The translations under genes and the position numbers were made by a program. From Curtobacterium herbarum (GTDB lineage: Bacteria; Actinomycetota; Actinomycetes; Actinomycetales; Microbacteriaceae), in contig NZ_JAFBBT010000001.1 of NCBI RefSeq assembly GCF_016907335.1, positions 620,001 to 684,000 of the forward strand: a stretch of 64,000 bases of DNA. The letters run 5' to 3'. The notes below the pieces were generated by a model. The model was not told where the DNA came from. It searched no databases and was given only the letters and a program-made list of their open reading frames with translations. Below, piece by piece: positions 41,720 to 49,443 of the stretch (the stretch's first letter is position 1; each line of letters begins with the position of its first letter).

Positions 41720-43161
41720 GCGAGGGCGGCCGCGCGGCGTGCGCGCATCGACGGCGCCGCGAGGGCCGCGACCACCGCGAGGACCGCCACCCCCGTGCAC
41801 GCCCAGAAGCCGATCGCGAACGCGTCGTCGGTCGGCAGGCCCTGCGGGGTGCTGTGCGAGGTGATGAGTGCGGCGATCACGGCGGTGCCGACGCTCGAGC
41901 CGATGGTCCGGACGACGGTGTTCGCGCTGATCGCCTCGCCGGTCTGGTTCGCCGGAACGCTCTCGATGATGGCGTTCGAGCAGGCGGCCAGCGCCATGCC
42001 GATCCCGATGCCGGTGAGGATCCCGGACACCACGATCTCGGCGATCGCAGCGTGCGAGACCGCTGGGATCACGAACGCGGCGACGATGGCCACACCACCG
42101 ATGAGCATCGGCGGCTTCGGTCCGACCGTGCGGACCAGGATGCCGGCGATCGGGCCCGCGATGACCATCATCACGACGGTCGGCAGCAGGAAGAGTCCGG
42201 CCTGGGTGACGTCCTTGCCGAAGCCGTACCCGGTCGCGGCGGGCAGCTGCAGGATCGTCGGGACGAGGACGAACGTGCCGAACATCGCGAAGCCGAAGAC
42301 GAGGGCGACGACGTGGGCGGTCCAGACACCGCGGACGGCGAAGAGCCGCACGTCGATGAGGGGCTCGGCGACGCGGAGTTCGACGAACACGAAGGCGACG
42401 AGCGCGACGGCGCCGAGGACGAGCAGGCCGACGGTCTTCACGTCGCCCCAGCCCCAGGTCTGGCCCTCGCTGACGGCGAGCAGGATCGCGACGAGCGACA
42501 CGGCGAGGACGGCGGTGCCGGCGACGTCGAGGCGCCCGGGCTTTCGCACCGGTGACTCCGGCATGCCGAAGACGGCGCCGAGTAGGGCGACCACGACCAG
42601 GCCGGCGGGCAGCCAGAACAGCCAGTGCCAGGACAGGTGCTCGACGATCGGACCGGCGGCGACGATGCCGACACCCGCGCCGATGCCGAAGATGGCGGAG
42701 AGCAGCCCGATGGTGACGCTCACCTTCTCCTTCGGCAGTTCGTCGCGGACGATGCCGATGGAGAGCGGCATCACCGCGCCCGCGGCGCCCTGCAGGGCGC
42801 GCGCCACGATGAGGACGCCGAGGTTCGGGGCCAGGGCGGCGAGGACCGCGCCGGCCAGGAGGATGGTGAGGACCACGATGAGCACCTTGCGCTTGCCGAC
42901 CATGTCACCCAGGCGACCGAGGATCGGGGTGAGCACCGACGCCGAGAGCAGGTAGGCCGTGAGGACCCAGCTGGCGGCGCTGGTCGAGGCCCCGAGGTCC
43001 TGGCCGATCGTGGCGAGCGCGGGGGCGACGAGGGACTGCAGGACCGCGAACGACAGGCCACCCAGGGACAGGTAGACGATGATCGCGGTGCTGTTCGGGC
43101 GGCGGCCGTGCTCGGCGGTCGGGGTGGAGCCCGTGCGGGGGCTCGCGGTGGCGGTGGACAT
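41683..43161 (-). CDS. MFS drug exporter, 14-helix type
   Basis: 492 aa. Motif A GRLGDMVGKRKVLI, motif B RALQGAAGAVMPLSIG, DHA2-like topology. Typically exports antibiotics or disinfectants. The ATG at 43161 follows GGAGCACG. It is divergent from a TetR gene with operator-like repeats between, a standard regulator-exporter pair. Its final 12 codons are part of a 145-bp duplicated segment. Confidence 0.88.
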   Translation of the reverse strand: MSTATASPRTGSTPTAEHGRRPNSTAIIVYLSLGGLSFAVLQSLVAPALATIGQDLGASTSAASWVLTAYLLSASVLTPILGRLGDMVGKRKVLIVVLTILLAGAVLAALAPNLGVLIVARALQGAAGAVMPLSIGIVRDELPKEKVSVTIGLLSAIFGIGAGVGIVAAGPIVEHLSWHWLFWLPAGLVVVALLGAVFGMPESPVRKPGRLDVAGTAVLAVSLVAILLAVSEGQTWGWGDVKTVGLLVLGAVALVAFVFVELRVAEPLIDVRLFAVRGVWTAHVVALVFGFAMFGTFVLVPTILQLPAATGYGFGKDVTQAGLFLLPTVVMMVIAGPIAGILVRTVGPKPPMLIGGVAIVAAFVIPAVSHAAIAEIVVSGILTGIGIGMALAACSNAIIESVPANQTGEAISANTVVRTIGSSVGTAVIAALITSHSTPQGLPTDDAFAIGFWACTGVAVLAVVAALAAPSMRARRAAALAAGVDDFDQVTR

Positions 43162-43218
43162 CGTGCTCCGTCTGGTCGGATCGGGTGTGTTCGGGGTGGG
43201 GGACCGACGACGCTGTCG

Positions 43219-43284
43219 ATGTCAACAACTGCTGACTTGACGAGGGTACGCGTTCTGGAAGTGATGTCAACACCTGATTACATC
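43219..43284. promoter_or_regulatory. Operator-like repeats between the MFS and TetR genes
   Basis: GATGTCAACAxCTG occurs twice in the same direction (from 43218 and from 43263). Each is also part of an imperfect palindrome: GTCAA-N11-TTGAC (43221-43241) and GATGT-N12-ACATC (43263-43284). The second overlaps the region just upstream of the TACGCT promoter of the TetR gene. Confidence 0.62.
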
Positions 43285-43310
43285 GACCTCGGGCGATCGG
43301 GTGCGCCCGC

Positions 43311-43316
43311 TACGCT
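43311..43316 (+). promoter_or_regulatory. Probable -10 box of the TetR gene
   Basis: TACGCT lies six bases before the ATG at 43323, consistent with a leaderless transcript. Confidence 0.42.
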
Positions 43317-43322
43317 CGGGCC

Positions 43323-43910
43323 ATGAGCAAGGACGCCGCCGCCACCCGCCTGGCCCTCGTGCAGGCCGCTCGGCGTCGCTTCGCCTTCGACGGCTACCGG
43401 GCCACGACGGTGCGGGACATCGCCGCCGACGCCGGGGTGAACGTCGCGCTCATCAACCGGTACTTCGGGTCGAAGGAGGGGCTGTTCCGCGCGTGCCTCG
43501 ACCGCGCCACACCCGAGCAGGAGGTCGCACCGTCGGGATCGGACCTCGAGCGCGTGCTCGGCGGGCTCATCCGGCACATCATCCGGTCGCCGACGGACGA
43601 GGACTCGATGCAGCTGCTCCTGCTGCTCCGGGGCTCCGGGGACGAGGCCGTGGACCGCATCCGCCGGGACACCCTCCGCGGGTACGCCGAACGGCTCGCC
43701 GGTGCCGCGCGTGCCGGCCGTACCGGCGGCTCGTCCCAGGATGACGACGACCTGCTCGTCCGCGCCGAAATCGCCCTGTCCGTGGTGCTCGGCATGACGA
43801 TGCTCCGGACCTCGACGAGGGTGGAACCGCTGGCGTCCGCCGACGTCGAGGCGGTGGCCGCGCCGCTCGAGGACGCGCTCCGGGCACTGCTCGGCGGCGG
43901 GCGGGGCTGA
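43323..43910 (+). CDS. TetR-family repressor of the divergent MFS exporter
   Basis: 195 aa. Helix-turn-helix at residues about 10-52: LALVQAARRRFAFDGYRATTVRDIAADAGVNVALINRYFGSKEGL. The C-terminal domain resembles TetR_C subgroups of drug-responsive repressors, with no motif that names the ligand. Divergent to the MFS gene and likely bound to the GATGTCAACA repeats. Confidence 0.88.
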   Translation: MSKDAAATRLALVQAARRRFAFDGYRATTVRDIAADAGVNVALINRYFGSKEGLFRACLDRATPEQEVAPSGSDLERVLGGLIRHIIRSPTDEDSMQLLLLLRGSGDEAVDRIRRDTLRGYAERLAGAARAGRTGGSSQDDDDLLVRAEIALSVVLGMTMLRTSTRVEPLASADVEAVAAPLEDALRALLGGGRG

Positions 43911-44013
43911 CGCAGGCCGATCGGGGTCGCCCTGCGCTGCGCCGGTCGGAGCCGGATCGGCGTTGGATGGCGGCACGGGCGACCACGTGGTCGGCCACGA
44001 CCGGAGGTCACCG

Positions 44014-44706
44014 ATGGAAGTCGTCTTCGTCCACGGCGCACTCGTGCGCGACGGACAGTGGTGGTGGCAGCCGACCGCGGCCCTGCTCGAGGAGCGGACC
44101 GGTGTGCGCAGCCGATCGGTCGCGCTGCCGTCCTGCGGTGAGACCGGGGAGCGCGGTGGGCTCGAGGCCGACGCCGCAGCACTCCGGGCGGTCCTCGACG
44201 AGCTCGACGACGCCGTCCTGGTCGGACACTCCTACGGCGGCACGGTGATCGCCCAGGCCGGACGGCACGACGCGGTCCGACACCTGGTGCTCGTCTCGTC
44301 GTACCTGCCGGACGTCGGGCTGGCGCAGGCGCAGATCATGGCCGGTGAGCCGGACCCGGTCGCGGTGGCCGACGTGGGGGACAGCCTCGTCGCGGTCGAC
44401 GGGTACGACGCCGCAACGTTCGGGGCGCGCTTCCTGCAGGACGCCGACGACGTCGTGCAGCGCGGAGCCTGGGAGCGGGTGACGGCGCAGTCCGTCGCCG
44501 CCCTCGGCACCCCGACGACGGCGGCGGGTTGGCACGGCGTCGACTCCACCTACCTGGTGTGCACGGCGGACCGGAGCACCTCGATCGGTCTGCAGCGGGA
44601 CCACGCGGGGCGGGCCTCCCGGTCGGTCGACCTGCCGACCGGACACCACCCGTTCATCACCCGACCCGACCTGGTGGTCGACGTGCTGGCGCCGCTCGTC
44701 GCCTGA
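44014..44706 (+). CDS. Alpha/beta hydrolase
   Basis: 230 aa. Small esterase-like fold: oxyanion entry VVFVHGALVRDGQWWW, nucleophile elbow GHSYGG, and a C-terminal catalytic His in TGHHPF. Size and the HG-A-xDG-WW pattern are typical of the salicylate esterase-like group. Ribosome site CCGGAGGTCACCG fixes the ATG at 44014. Substrate unknown. Confidence 0.85.
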   Translation: MEVVFVHGALVRDGQWWWQPTAALLEERTGVRSRSVALPSCGETGERGGLEADAAALRAVLDELDDAVLVGHSYGGTVIAQAGRHDAVRHLVLVSSYLPDVGLAQAQIMAGEPDPVAVADVGDSLVAVDGYDAATFGARFLQDADDVVQRGAWERVTAQSVAALGTPTTAAGWHGVDSTYLVCTADRSTSIGLQRDHAGRASRSVDLPTGHHPFITRPDLVVDVLAPLVA

Positions 44707-44722
44707 CGGGCTGGCGTCCGGG

Positions 44723-45019
44723 TCAGTGGTCCGTGGGGCTGCTCTCGATCGACGCCGAGTCGGGCTCCTCCGGCAGCAGGTAGCGGCCGACGTCGCCCTC
44801 GTCCTGCTCGTCGACGTCGCGCTCGGTGATGATCGCCACCGGGGTCGCGGGGGAGACGAGGAGCACGGCGGGGGTCACCCGGCCGTCGCCGTGGTTGACG
44901 TGCAGCCACATGAACGGCTGGTCGCGGAGGCCCGCGTCGATGCGTGCCTGGACGGTCTCGGTGTCCTCGTTCGCGATCGTGTACTGCGTGCCGCCGTAGG
45001 TCAGGACCGTGCGCTTCAC
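44723..45019 (-). CDS. Small conserved protein, 98 aa
   Basis: MKRTVLTYGGTQYTIANEDTETVQARIDAGLRDQPFMWLHVNHGDGRVTP marks a short beta-rich protein often found after the DUF7882 gene in Microbacteriaceae. Acidic C-terminus. GTG at 45019 overlaps the previous stop by four bases (GTGA), so the two are coupled. Function unknown. Confidence 0.7.
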   Translation of the reverse strand: MKRTVLTYGGTQYTIANEDTETVQARIDAGLRDQPFMWLHVNHGDGRVTPAVLLVSPATPVAIITERDVDEQDEGDVGRYLLPEEPDSASIESSPTDH

Positions 45020-45330
45020 AGGGTGTCTCCGGAGTCGGTCGGTTCGGGAACGATGCGGAGGCCCGCGGACGAGCCGGCGGTCAGGCCGAGTGCTTCGACC
45101 CAGGCGCGGTTCACGGCGGGGATCCGGCTGCCGGAGTAGCGGAAGACCAGCGGCAGCGAGCGGTCCAGCCAGATCGCCGTCCGGCCGTCGCCGAGCTCGA
45201 CGTCGTCCTTCCACGAGAACATGAAGGACTCACCGCGGCGGAGCTTCATCCCGATGACGATCTGCAGGTGCGTGAGCAGGCGGTCGTCGAACTCGGCGGT
45301 GAACGTGGAGTCGTAGACGAGTTTGCCCAT
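45016..45330 (-). CDS. DUF7882-type small protein
   Basis: 104 aa. Starts GKLVYDSTFTAEFDDRLLTHLQIVIGMKLRRGESFMFSWKDD, a highly recognisable Microbacteriaceae-specific family that has sometimes been mislabelled as DNA ligase. IPAVNRAWVEALGLTA is also typical. Promoter TAGGCT (45369-45374, minus strand) lies 38 bases upstream and GGAAGGACACC supplies the ribosome site. Function unknown. Confidence 0.78.
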   Translation of the reverse strand: MGKLVYDSTFTAEFDDRLLTHLQIVIGMKLRRGESFMFSWKDDVELGDGRTAIWLDRSLPLVFRYSGSRIPAVNRAWVEALGLTAGSSAGLRIVPEPTDSGDTL

Positions 45331-45368
45331 GGTGGTGTCCTTCCGCGCCGACTGTCCGGCTCCGGGAA

Positions 45369-45374
45369 AGCCTA
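45369..45374 (-). promoter_or_regulatory. Probable -10 box of the DUF7882 two-gene operon
   Basis: TAGGCT on the minus strand, about 38 bases before the ATG at 45330, leaving a short leader with a ribosome site. Confidence 0.42.
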
Positions 45375-45417
45375 GAGGCCGCGGGACGCTCCGTCGGACC
45401 CGGGTCGGCGGAACACA

Positions 45418-45485
45418 CGAGACGCCGCCGAACGCGCGAGACACCGCCGGATCCGGCGGCGTCTCGGGCACTCGGCGGCGTCTCG
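45418..45485. terminator. Nested inverted repeats of the GAGACGCCGCCGA family
   Basis: CGAGACGCCGCCGA (45418-45431) pairs with TCGGCGGCGTCTCG (45472-45485), and within it GAGACaCCGCCGG pairs with CCGGCGGcGTCTC around ATC. The same sequence motif occurs in the 41.2-41.7 kb repeat region. It lies just downstream of the NAD(P)-binding gene that ends at 45507. Confidence 0.7.
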
Positions 45486-45506
45486 CGCAGGCGGGAGCGC
45501 CAGGGC

Positions 45507-46148
45507 TCAGTCGCGGACGAACTGCTCGATCGCGACGTCGCCGGTGTTCACGCGGAAGGTCTTGCCGACCGACGCGTCGTCGTGCAGGGCCGCGGCGACC
45601 AGCGCGGCGACGTCCCCGCGGGCGATGCTCGAGGACGGGTCGGCGCTCTCGACGGATCCGGTCGGCTCGTCGTCGGTCAGGGTGCTCGGGGCGACGATCG
45701 TCCAGTCGAGGGCCGAGTCGCGGAGGACGGCGTCGGCGACGGTCTTCGCCTCGGCGTACGCGAAGAAGTCGTCGTCCTCGGGGACGCCGTGGCCGAGGCC
45801 CGCGTCCGACCAGGAGACGAGGACGAAGCGCTGCACGTCGGCTTCGAGGGCGGCGTGCATGGAGCGGATCGCGGCGTCACGATCGACGGCCCAGGTGCGC
45901 TCGGCCGAACCTCCGCCGGCGCCGGCGGCCCAGACGATCGCGTCGTGGCCACGGACCAGGTCGGTGAGTCCGGCGATGTCGAGCTGCTCGATGTCGGCGA
46001 CGACGGGCTCCGCACCGGTGGCGCGGACGTCGTCCTGCTGCTCGGCCTTCCGGATGACCGACGAGACGGTGTCACCGCGGCCGGTCAGGAGCTGTGCGGT
46101 GAGGAGGGCGACGCGGCCGTGGCCGCCGAGGATGATGACGTTGCTCAT
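45507..46148 (-). CDS. NAD(P)-binding protein, atypical SDR (NmrA/BVR-B-like)
   Basis: 213 aa. Nucleotide motif IILGGHGRVALLTAQLL at residues 4-20, followed by VVADIEQLD and VWAAGAGGGS. The catalytic Tyr-Lys pair is present (FFAYAEAKTVAD), and LDWTIVAPSTLTDDEP is typical of atypical SDRs of the NmrA/flavin reductase group. ATG at 46148 is the family start. Substrate unknown; sensing of redox state is possible. Confidence 0.85.
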   Translation of the reverse strand: MSNVIILGGHGRVALLTAQLLTGRGDTVSSVIRKAEQQDDVRATGAEPVVADIEQLDIAGLTDLVRGHDAIVWAAGAGGGSAERTWAVDRDAAIRSMHAALEADVQRFVLVSWSDAGLGHGVPEDDDFFAYAEAKTVADAVLRDSALDWTIVAPSTLTDDEPTGSVESADPSSSIARGDVAALVAAALHDDASVGKTFRVNTGDVAIEQFVRD

Positions 46149-46241
46149 GACCTGGACGGTACGCGCGGGGCCTGACGACGAGGTGGCCGGTGGTCGGCCG
46201 GGAGGGTCGCCCCGCGCAGCAGGGCACCGCACTCGGGCAGG

Positions 46242-46748
46242 ATGGCCGGCATGGGCAGCGACGAGGGGACCGCACGGACCGAGGTCGCGTCCGCCGTCTG
46301 GGGACGCACGGCTCCGACGCACCGGCGGTACGAGCGACGGTCTGCGGTCGGGACGGGCGAGGCGGTGTGGGAGCGGGCCTCCAGGTCGGTGCTCCGGTGG
46401 GGCGTGAAGACCCGCAGCGGCTTCGCGGTGCCGGACGACGCCGCCGTGCGGGCGGGCCAGCGGCTGGACCTGCGCTTCCGGATCGGCCCCGTCGTCGTGC
46501 GGGAGCCGGTCGAGGTCGTCGCGGTCGTGCGCACCGACGACCGGGTCGGGTTCGCCTACCGGACGCTGCCCGGCCACCCGGTCGACGGCGAAGAGGCGTT
46601 CGTCGTCACCCGCGAGGGCGACACCGTCTGGATGACCCTGCGGTCCCTGACCCGGCCGTCGACCACCCGGGGCTGGGCGCTCGTGTTCCCGCTGCTCCGG
46701 GCCGCACAGGTCGTGGTCCGCTGGCGCTACCGGCGCGCGCTGCGCTGA
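46242..46748 (+). CDS. DUF1990 family protein
   Basis: 168 aa. Typical segments YERRSAVGTGEAVWERASRSVLRWGVKTRSGF, GFAYRTLPGHPVDGEEAFVVTREGD and VWMTLRSLTRPS. DUF1990 proteins are START-like and have unknown function. Start at ATG 46242; ATG 46251 is a close alternative. Confidence 0.83.
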   Translation: MAGMGSDEGTARTEVASAVWGRTAPTHRRYERRSAVGTGEAVWERASRSVLRWGVKTRSGFAVPDDAAVRAGQRLDLRFRIGPVVVREPVEVVAVVRTDDRVGFAYRTLPGHPVDGEEAFVVTREGDTVWMTLRSLTRPSTTRGWALVFPLLRAAQVVVRWRYRRALR

Positions 46749-46800
46749 CCCTGTGCCGCGCTGACCCCCGGTCGGGATGCGCGGCCCCGATCCGTCGCGA

Positions 46801-46816
46801 TTCGCGGATCCGCGAA
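46801..46816. promoter_or_regulatory. Perfect 16-bp palindrome upstream of the small-ORF operon
   Basis: TTCGCGGATCCGCGAA reads the same on both strands. It is 30 bases before a TAGCGT box (46846-46851) that may start the transcript of the tiny ORFs and the TetR gene. Possibly bound by that TetR protein (inference). Confidence 0.5.
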
Positions 46817-46978
46817 CGCGTTCGTGTCCGGTCGGAGCCGTGCCGTAGCGTCGCAGACACCAGGACGGACACCATCCCGCAAGTCCCGACATCCCCCGCG
46901 ATCCGCGGTGGCCGGGCCGCAACGGTCGTCCTGGTCGACGTGGGACCGAACGAGGTCCCTGCAGAGGAGGCGACGCTC

Positions 46979-47176
46979 ATGCCCGCCACCATCACCGCCA
47001 TCCCGACCCCCCTCACCGGCAGCGCCGCCGACCTCCGGCCGTCGCGCACCGGGACCTTCTCCGAGGTCCGCGAGAGCACCCGACTCCGGGTGCTGATCGC
47101 CAGCGCGCTGGTCGTCGCCCTCGCAGCCGTCACCGCATGCACGCTCGCCGTGATCGCCCTCGCGGTCGCCGCGTGA
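46979..47176 (+). CDS. Small single-helix membrane protein, 65 aa (small-ORF operon, gene 1)
   Basis: N-terminal half hydrophilic (TGSAADLRPSRTGTFSEVREST), C-terminal half one membrane helix (LIASALVVALAAVTACTLAVIALAVAA). Ribosome site GAGGAGG lies eight bases before the ATG. The TGA stop overlaps the next GTG (GTGA at 47173-47176). No family recognised. Confidence 0.6.
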   Translation: MPATITAIPTPLTGSAADLRPSRTGTFSEVRESTRLRVLIASALVVALAAVTACTLAVIALAVAA

Positions 47177-47271
47177 TCGCCGCAGCACCAGCGCCGTACG
47201 ACGTCGTCGCGCTGACCGAACCCATCGACATGACCGCGCTGATGCGCGAACAGGAGGCCCCCCGTGCGTGA
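47173..47271 (+). CDS. Tiny ORF, 32 aa (small-ORF operon, gene 2)
   Basis: Product begins MIAAAPAPYDVVALTEP and ends MREQEAPRA. Too short for family recognition, but codon use is as biased as in the neighbouring genes, it is coupled by a GTGA overlap to gene 1, and it contains the AGGAGG site of gene 3. Could be a leader or a signalling peptide; unproven. Confidence 0.4.
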   Translation: MIAAAPAPYDVVALTEPIDMTALMREQEAPRA

Positions 47272-47428
47272 TTCCACCGTGATGCAGGAACTCCGCTCCG
47301 ACCCCCTGGAGTGGCACCGTCGAGGCATGTCCTCGCCCCTCGAGATCGACCGGATCGTGATCAGCCGGCTCGGCATCGGCGTCAGTGCCGACCCGACGTA
47401 CGCCGACTTCTTCCAGGCCGCTGCGTGA
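47264..47428 (+). CDS. Tiny ORF, 54 aa (small-ORF operon, gene 3)
   Basis: Starts MRDSTVMQELRSDPLEWHRR, then PLEIDRIVISRLGIGVSADP, and ends FFQAAA. GTG at 47264 follows CAGGAGGC at a good distance and overlaps gene 2 by eight bases. Soluble, no signal peptide, no known family. The Trp/Arg-rich N-terminus and the conserved-looking SRLGIGVSADPTYADFF stretch suggest a structured peptide. Confidence 0.5.
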   Translation: MRDSTVMQELRSDPLEWHRRGMSSPLEIDRIVISRLGIGVSADPTYADFFQAAA

Positions 47429-47604
47429 ACGCCCTCGAGCAGGAGACCGTCCGGATGACGGCCGACGCGACCGGGCTGAGCGCCGATCACCGCGTCGTCT
47501 GGGCACGCCTCGGGCGCCTCGAGGCCCTGTGCGCCGAGGCTCTGTGCGCCGGGGCGCTGTCCGCCGGGCGCGCGTCCCTCCGCACCACGACCACGACCAT
47601 CTGA
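47425..47604 (+). CDS. Tiny ORF, 59 aa (small-ORF operon, gene 4)
   Basis: MNALEQETVRMTADATGLSADHRVVWARLGRLE, then an Ala/Leu/Cys repeat (ALCAEALCAGALSAG) and a Thr-rich end. GTG at 47425 overlaps the stop of gene 3 by four bases. The stop at 47604 is one base before the GTG of the TetR gene, so the chain continues into the regulator. Confidence 0.45.
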   Translation: MNALEQETVRMTADATGLSADHRVVWARLGRLEALCAEALCAGALSAGRASLRTTTTTI

Positions 47605-47605
47605 C

Positions 47606-48205
47606 GTGGGTGTCGCCGTCGCGCAGGAACCGCACCGCTGGGACCGTGCGCGTGTCGTCGACGCCGCCGACCGGGTCTTCACCGCCGGGGGCGCTGCCGG
47701 CCTCGACCACGCCGCCGTCGCCACGCTCGCCGGAGCGGACCCGGACGCGGTCCGGGCACACTTCCCGGAACGGATCGACGTCGTCGTCGCTGTGCTGGAA
47801 CACCGGCACGAGCAGTGGAACGCCGGGCTCGCCGAGGCCGCCGTCGGTGCCGCCGACGCCCGGGACGAGATCCTCACCGTCTTCGCGCACCTCGAGGACT
47901 GCTTCCGCGACGAGTCCTGGACCGGCTGCGCCTTCATCAACGGCTACGGCGAGCTCGGACGATCCGAGGCCCGCGTCGCCGCCCTGGCCCACGACCACCT
48001 GCGCGGCATCGAGGCGCACCTGCACGTCCTCGCCGGACGCGCCGGCCTGCCCGTGCACGTCGCGGACGCGCTCTCCCTGCTGGTCGAGGGCGCCAAGGTC
48101 GAGTCGGCGATCCACCGCACCACCCGTCCGGCGCGCTCCGCCCGGCTCGCGGCGGCGACGCTCATGACGGCGTACGCGCCGACGGCGCACACCGACTTCA
48201 TCTGA
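47606..48205 (+). CDS. TetR-family regulator ending the small-ORF operon
   Basis: 199 aa. The N-terminal helix-turn-helix is recognisable but weak: RARVVDAADRVFTAGGAAGLDHAAVATLAGADPDAVRAHFPERIDVV, where the recognition helix lacks the usual Gly-Tyr pair. The C-terminal part resembles TetR ligand domains (EDCFRDESWTGCAFINGYGELG). GTG start is one base after the preceding stop. It may sense a small molecule and control the operon through the 16-bp palindrome at 46801. Confidence 0.72.
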   Translation: MGVAVAQEPHRWDRARVVDAADRVFTAGGAAGLDHAAVATLAGADPDAVRAHFPERIDVVVAVLEHRHEQWNAGLAEAAVGAADARDEILTVFAHLEDCFRDESWTGCAFINGYGELGRSEARVAALAHDHLRGIEAHLHVLAGRAGLPVHVADALSLLVEGAKVESAIHRTTRPARSARLAAATLMTAYAPTAHTDFI

Positions 48206-48245
48206 GTCCGCTGCGGCTGCGGCTGCGGCTGCGGCTGCTGCTGCC
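48206..48245 (+). repeat. Microsatellite of GCTGCG units
   Basis: A GCTGCG hexamer is repeated about four times at 48210-48238 just after the TetR stop, followed by GCTGCTGCTGCC. A slippage-prone spacer rather than a gene. Confidence 0.6.
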
Positions 48246-48349
48246 GCCTCCGGCGACGGACCGTCGGCCGGGAGGCACGGCCTCCTGCCGACGACCCGTC
48301 ACGTCCGCGGCCGGTCGGCCTGGTGGGTCGGCCGGGTCGGTCGGCCTGG

Positions 48350-49324
48350 TCAGTCCGCGGTGCGGTCGAGCGTGGTCCGCGGGGTCTCGCCGAACTCGGC
48401 CGCGTACTGCTGCGCGAACCGTCCGAGGTGCGCGAACCCCCATGCCGCGGCGACCTCACGCACGGTGACGGCGGTCGGGTCGGACACGAGCAGCTCCTGC
48501 CGGACCCGGTCCAGGCGCACCTGCCGGATGTAGGCGTTCGGCGTGGTCTGCAGGTCCCGCTGGAACGCCTCCTGCAGGGCACGCAGGCTGACGTCGAGGT
48601 GTCGCGCCAGGGAGCTCGTCGTGATCGGCATCCGGGCGTGGTCGTTGACGTACTCCACGGCCGCGCGGACGTGGATCGACAGCGCCGTGCCCTCGGGGTC
48701 CCGGCGCACCGGACGCTGCTGCGGGTACATCTCGAGCAGCGACGCCGCCGCCAGCCGCGCCATCTCGGCGTGCAGCAGGCGACCGGGCGTCCCGTCGCGC
48801 AGGGTGTGCGAGATCAGCGACACCGTGTTGTGCCAGGTGCGGACGGACTGCTCCGACGGCGCCGCGGTGTGGTCGAAGCGCAGGCCCGCGGACAGGTCAG
48901 CGCCCTGTTCGGTCGCGACGCGTTCGACGACCTCCCGGGACAGGTGCACGAGCCGCTGCTCGTAGTCGTCCATCGCGAACGAGAAGGTCCGGTCGGGCAG
49001 CAGGGGCACCGGGACGCCGGGCTCCATCTCGAGCACCGTGCCCCCGGTGTCGAGCCGCGAGGACCCGGACTGCAACCACTGCACGATGACGGCGTCGGAC
49101 GGCGGCAGGTCCCCGTGCACGTGTCCCGCGAACTGCGAGGTGTGCAGCGACATCGTGCTGTCACCCATGGCCGCGTACCGGAACGAGAACGGGTTCGACA
49201 CGGGGCCGACGTGCAGGTCGGCGCCGTAGAGGTCCGCGATGAAGGTCGCGGCCTCTCCGAGGTCCGTCCCCGTCACGTCGAGACGCACCGGCATCGCGTC
49301 GTCGATCGGCATCAGGCGAAGCAT
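48350..49324 (-). CDS. AraC-family transcriptional regulator
   Basis: 324 aa. N-terminal 200 residues form a cupin-like AraC-binding domain; the double helix-turn-helix is at residues about 225-320 (MPITTSSLARHLDVSLRALQEAFQRDLQTTPNAYIRQVRLDRVRQELL ... TVREVAAAWGFAHLGRFAQQYAAEFGETPRTTL). It belongs to the group seen next to oxidative or aromatic metabolism genes, but no obvious target is adjacent. ATG 49324 and ATG 49312 are both possible. Confidence 0.88.
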   Translation of the reverse strand: MLRLMPIDDAMPVRLDVTGTDLGEAATFIADLYGADLHVGPVSNPFSFRYAAMGDSTMSLHTSQFAGHVHGDLPPSDAVIVQWLQSGSSRLDTGGTVLEMEPGVPVPLLPDRTFSFAMDDYEQRLVHLSREVVERVATEQGADLSAGLRFDHTAAPSEQSVRTWHNTVSLISHTLRDGTPGRLLHAEMARLAAASLLEMYPQQRPVRRDPEGTALSIHVRAAVEYVNDHARMPITTSSLARHLDVSLRALQEAFQRDLQTTPNAYIRQVRLDRVRQELLVSDPTAVTVREVAAAWGFAHLGRFAQQYAAEFGETPRTTLDRTAD

Positions 49325-49443
49325 CCCACGACGGCCGTCCCCGGTGGCAGCCCGGTGTCCGGGAACCGCCACGGGGGACCGGCCAGCCGCGTCCTGCGGA
49401 GCATCAGCTCGGGTCGTCGTCGCTCGGGTCGGCGTTGCTCGGG

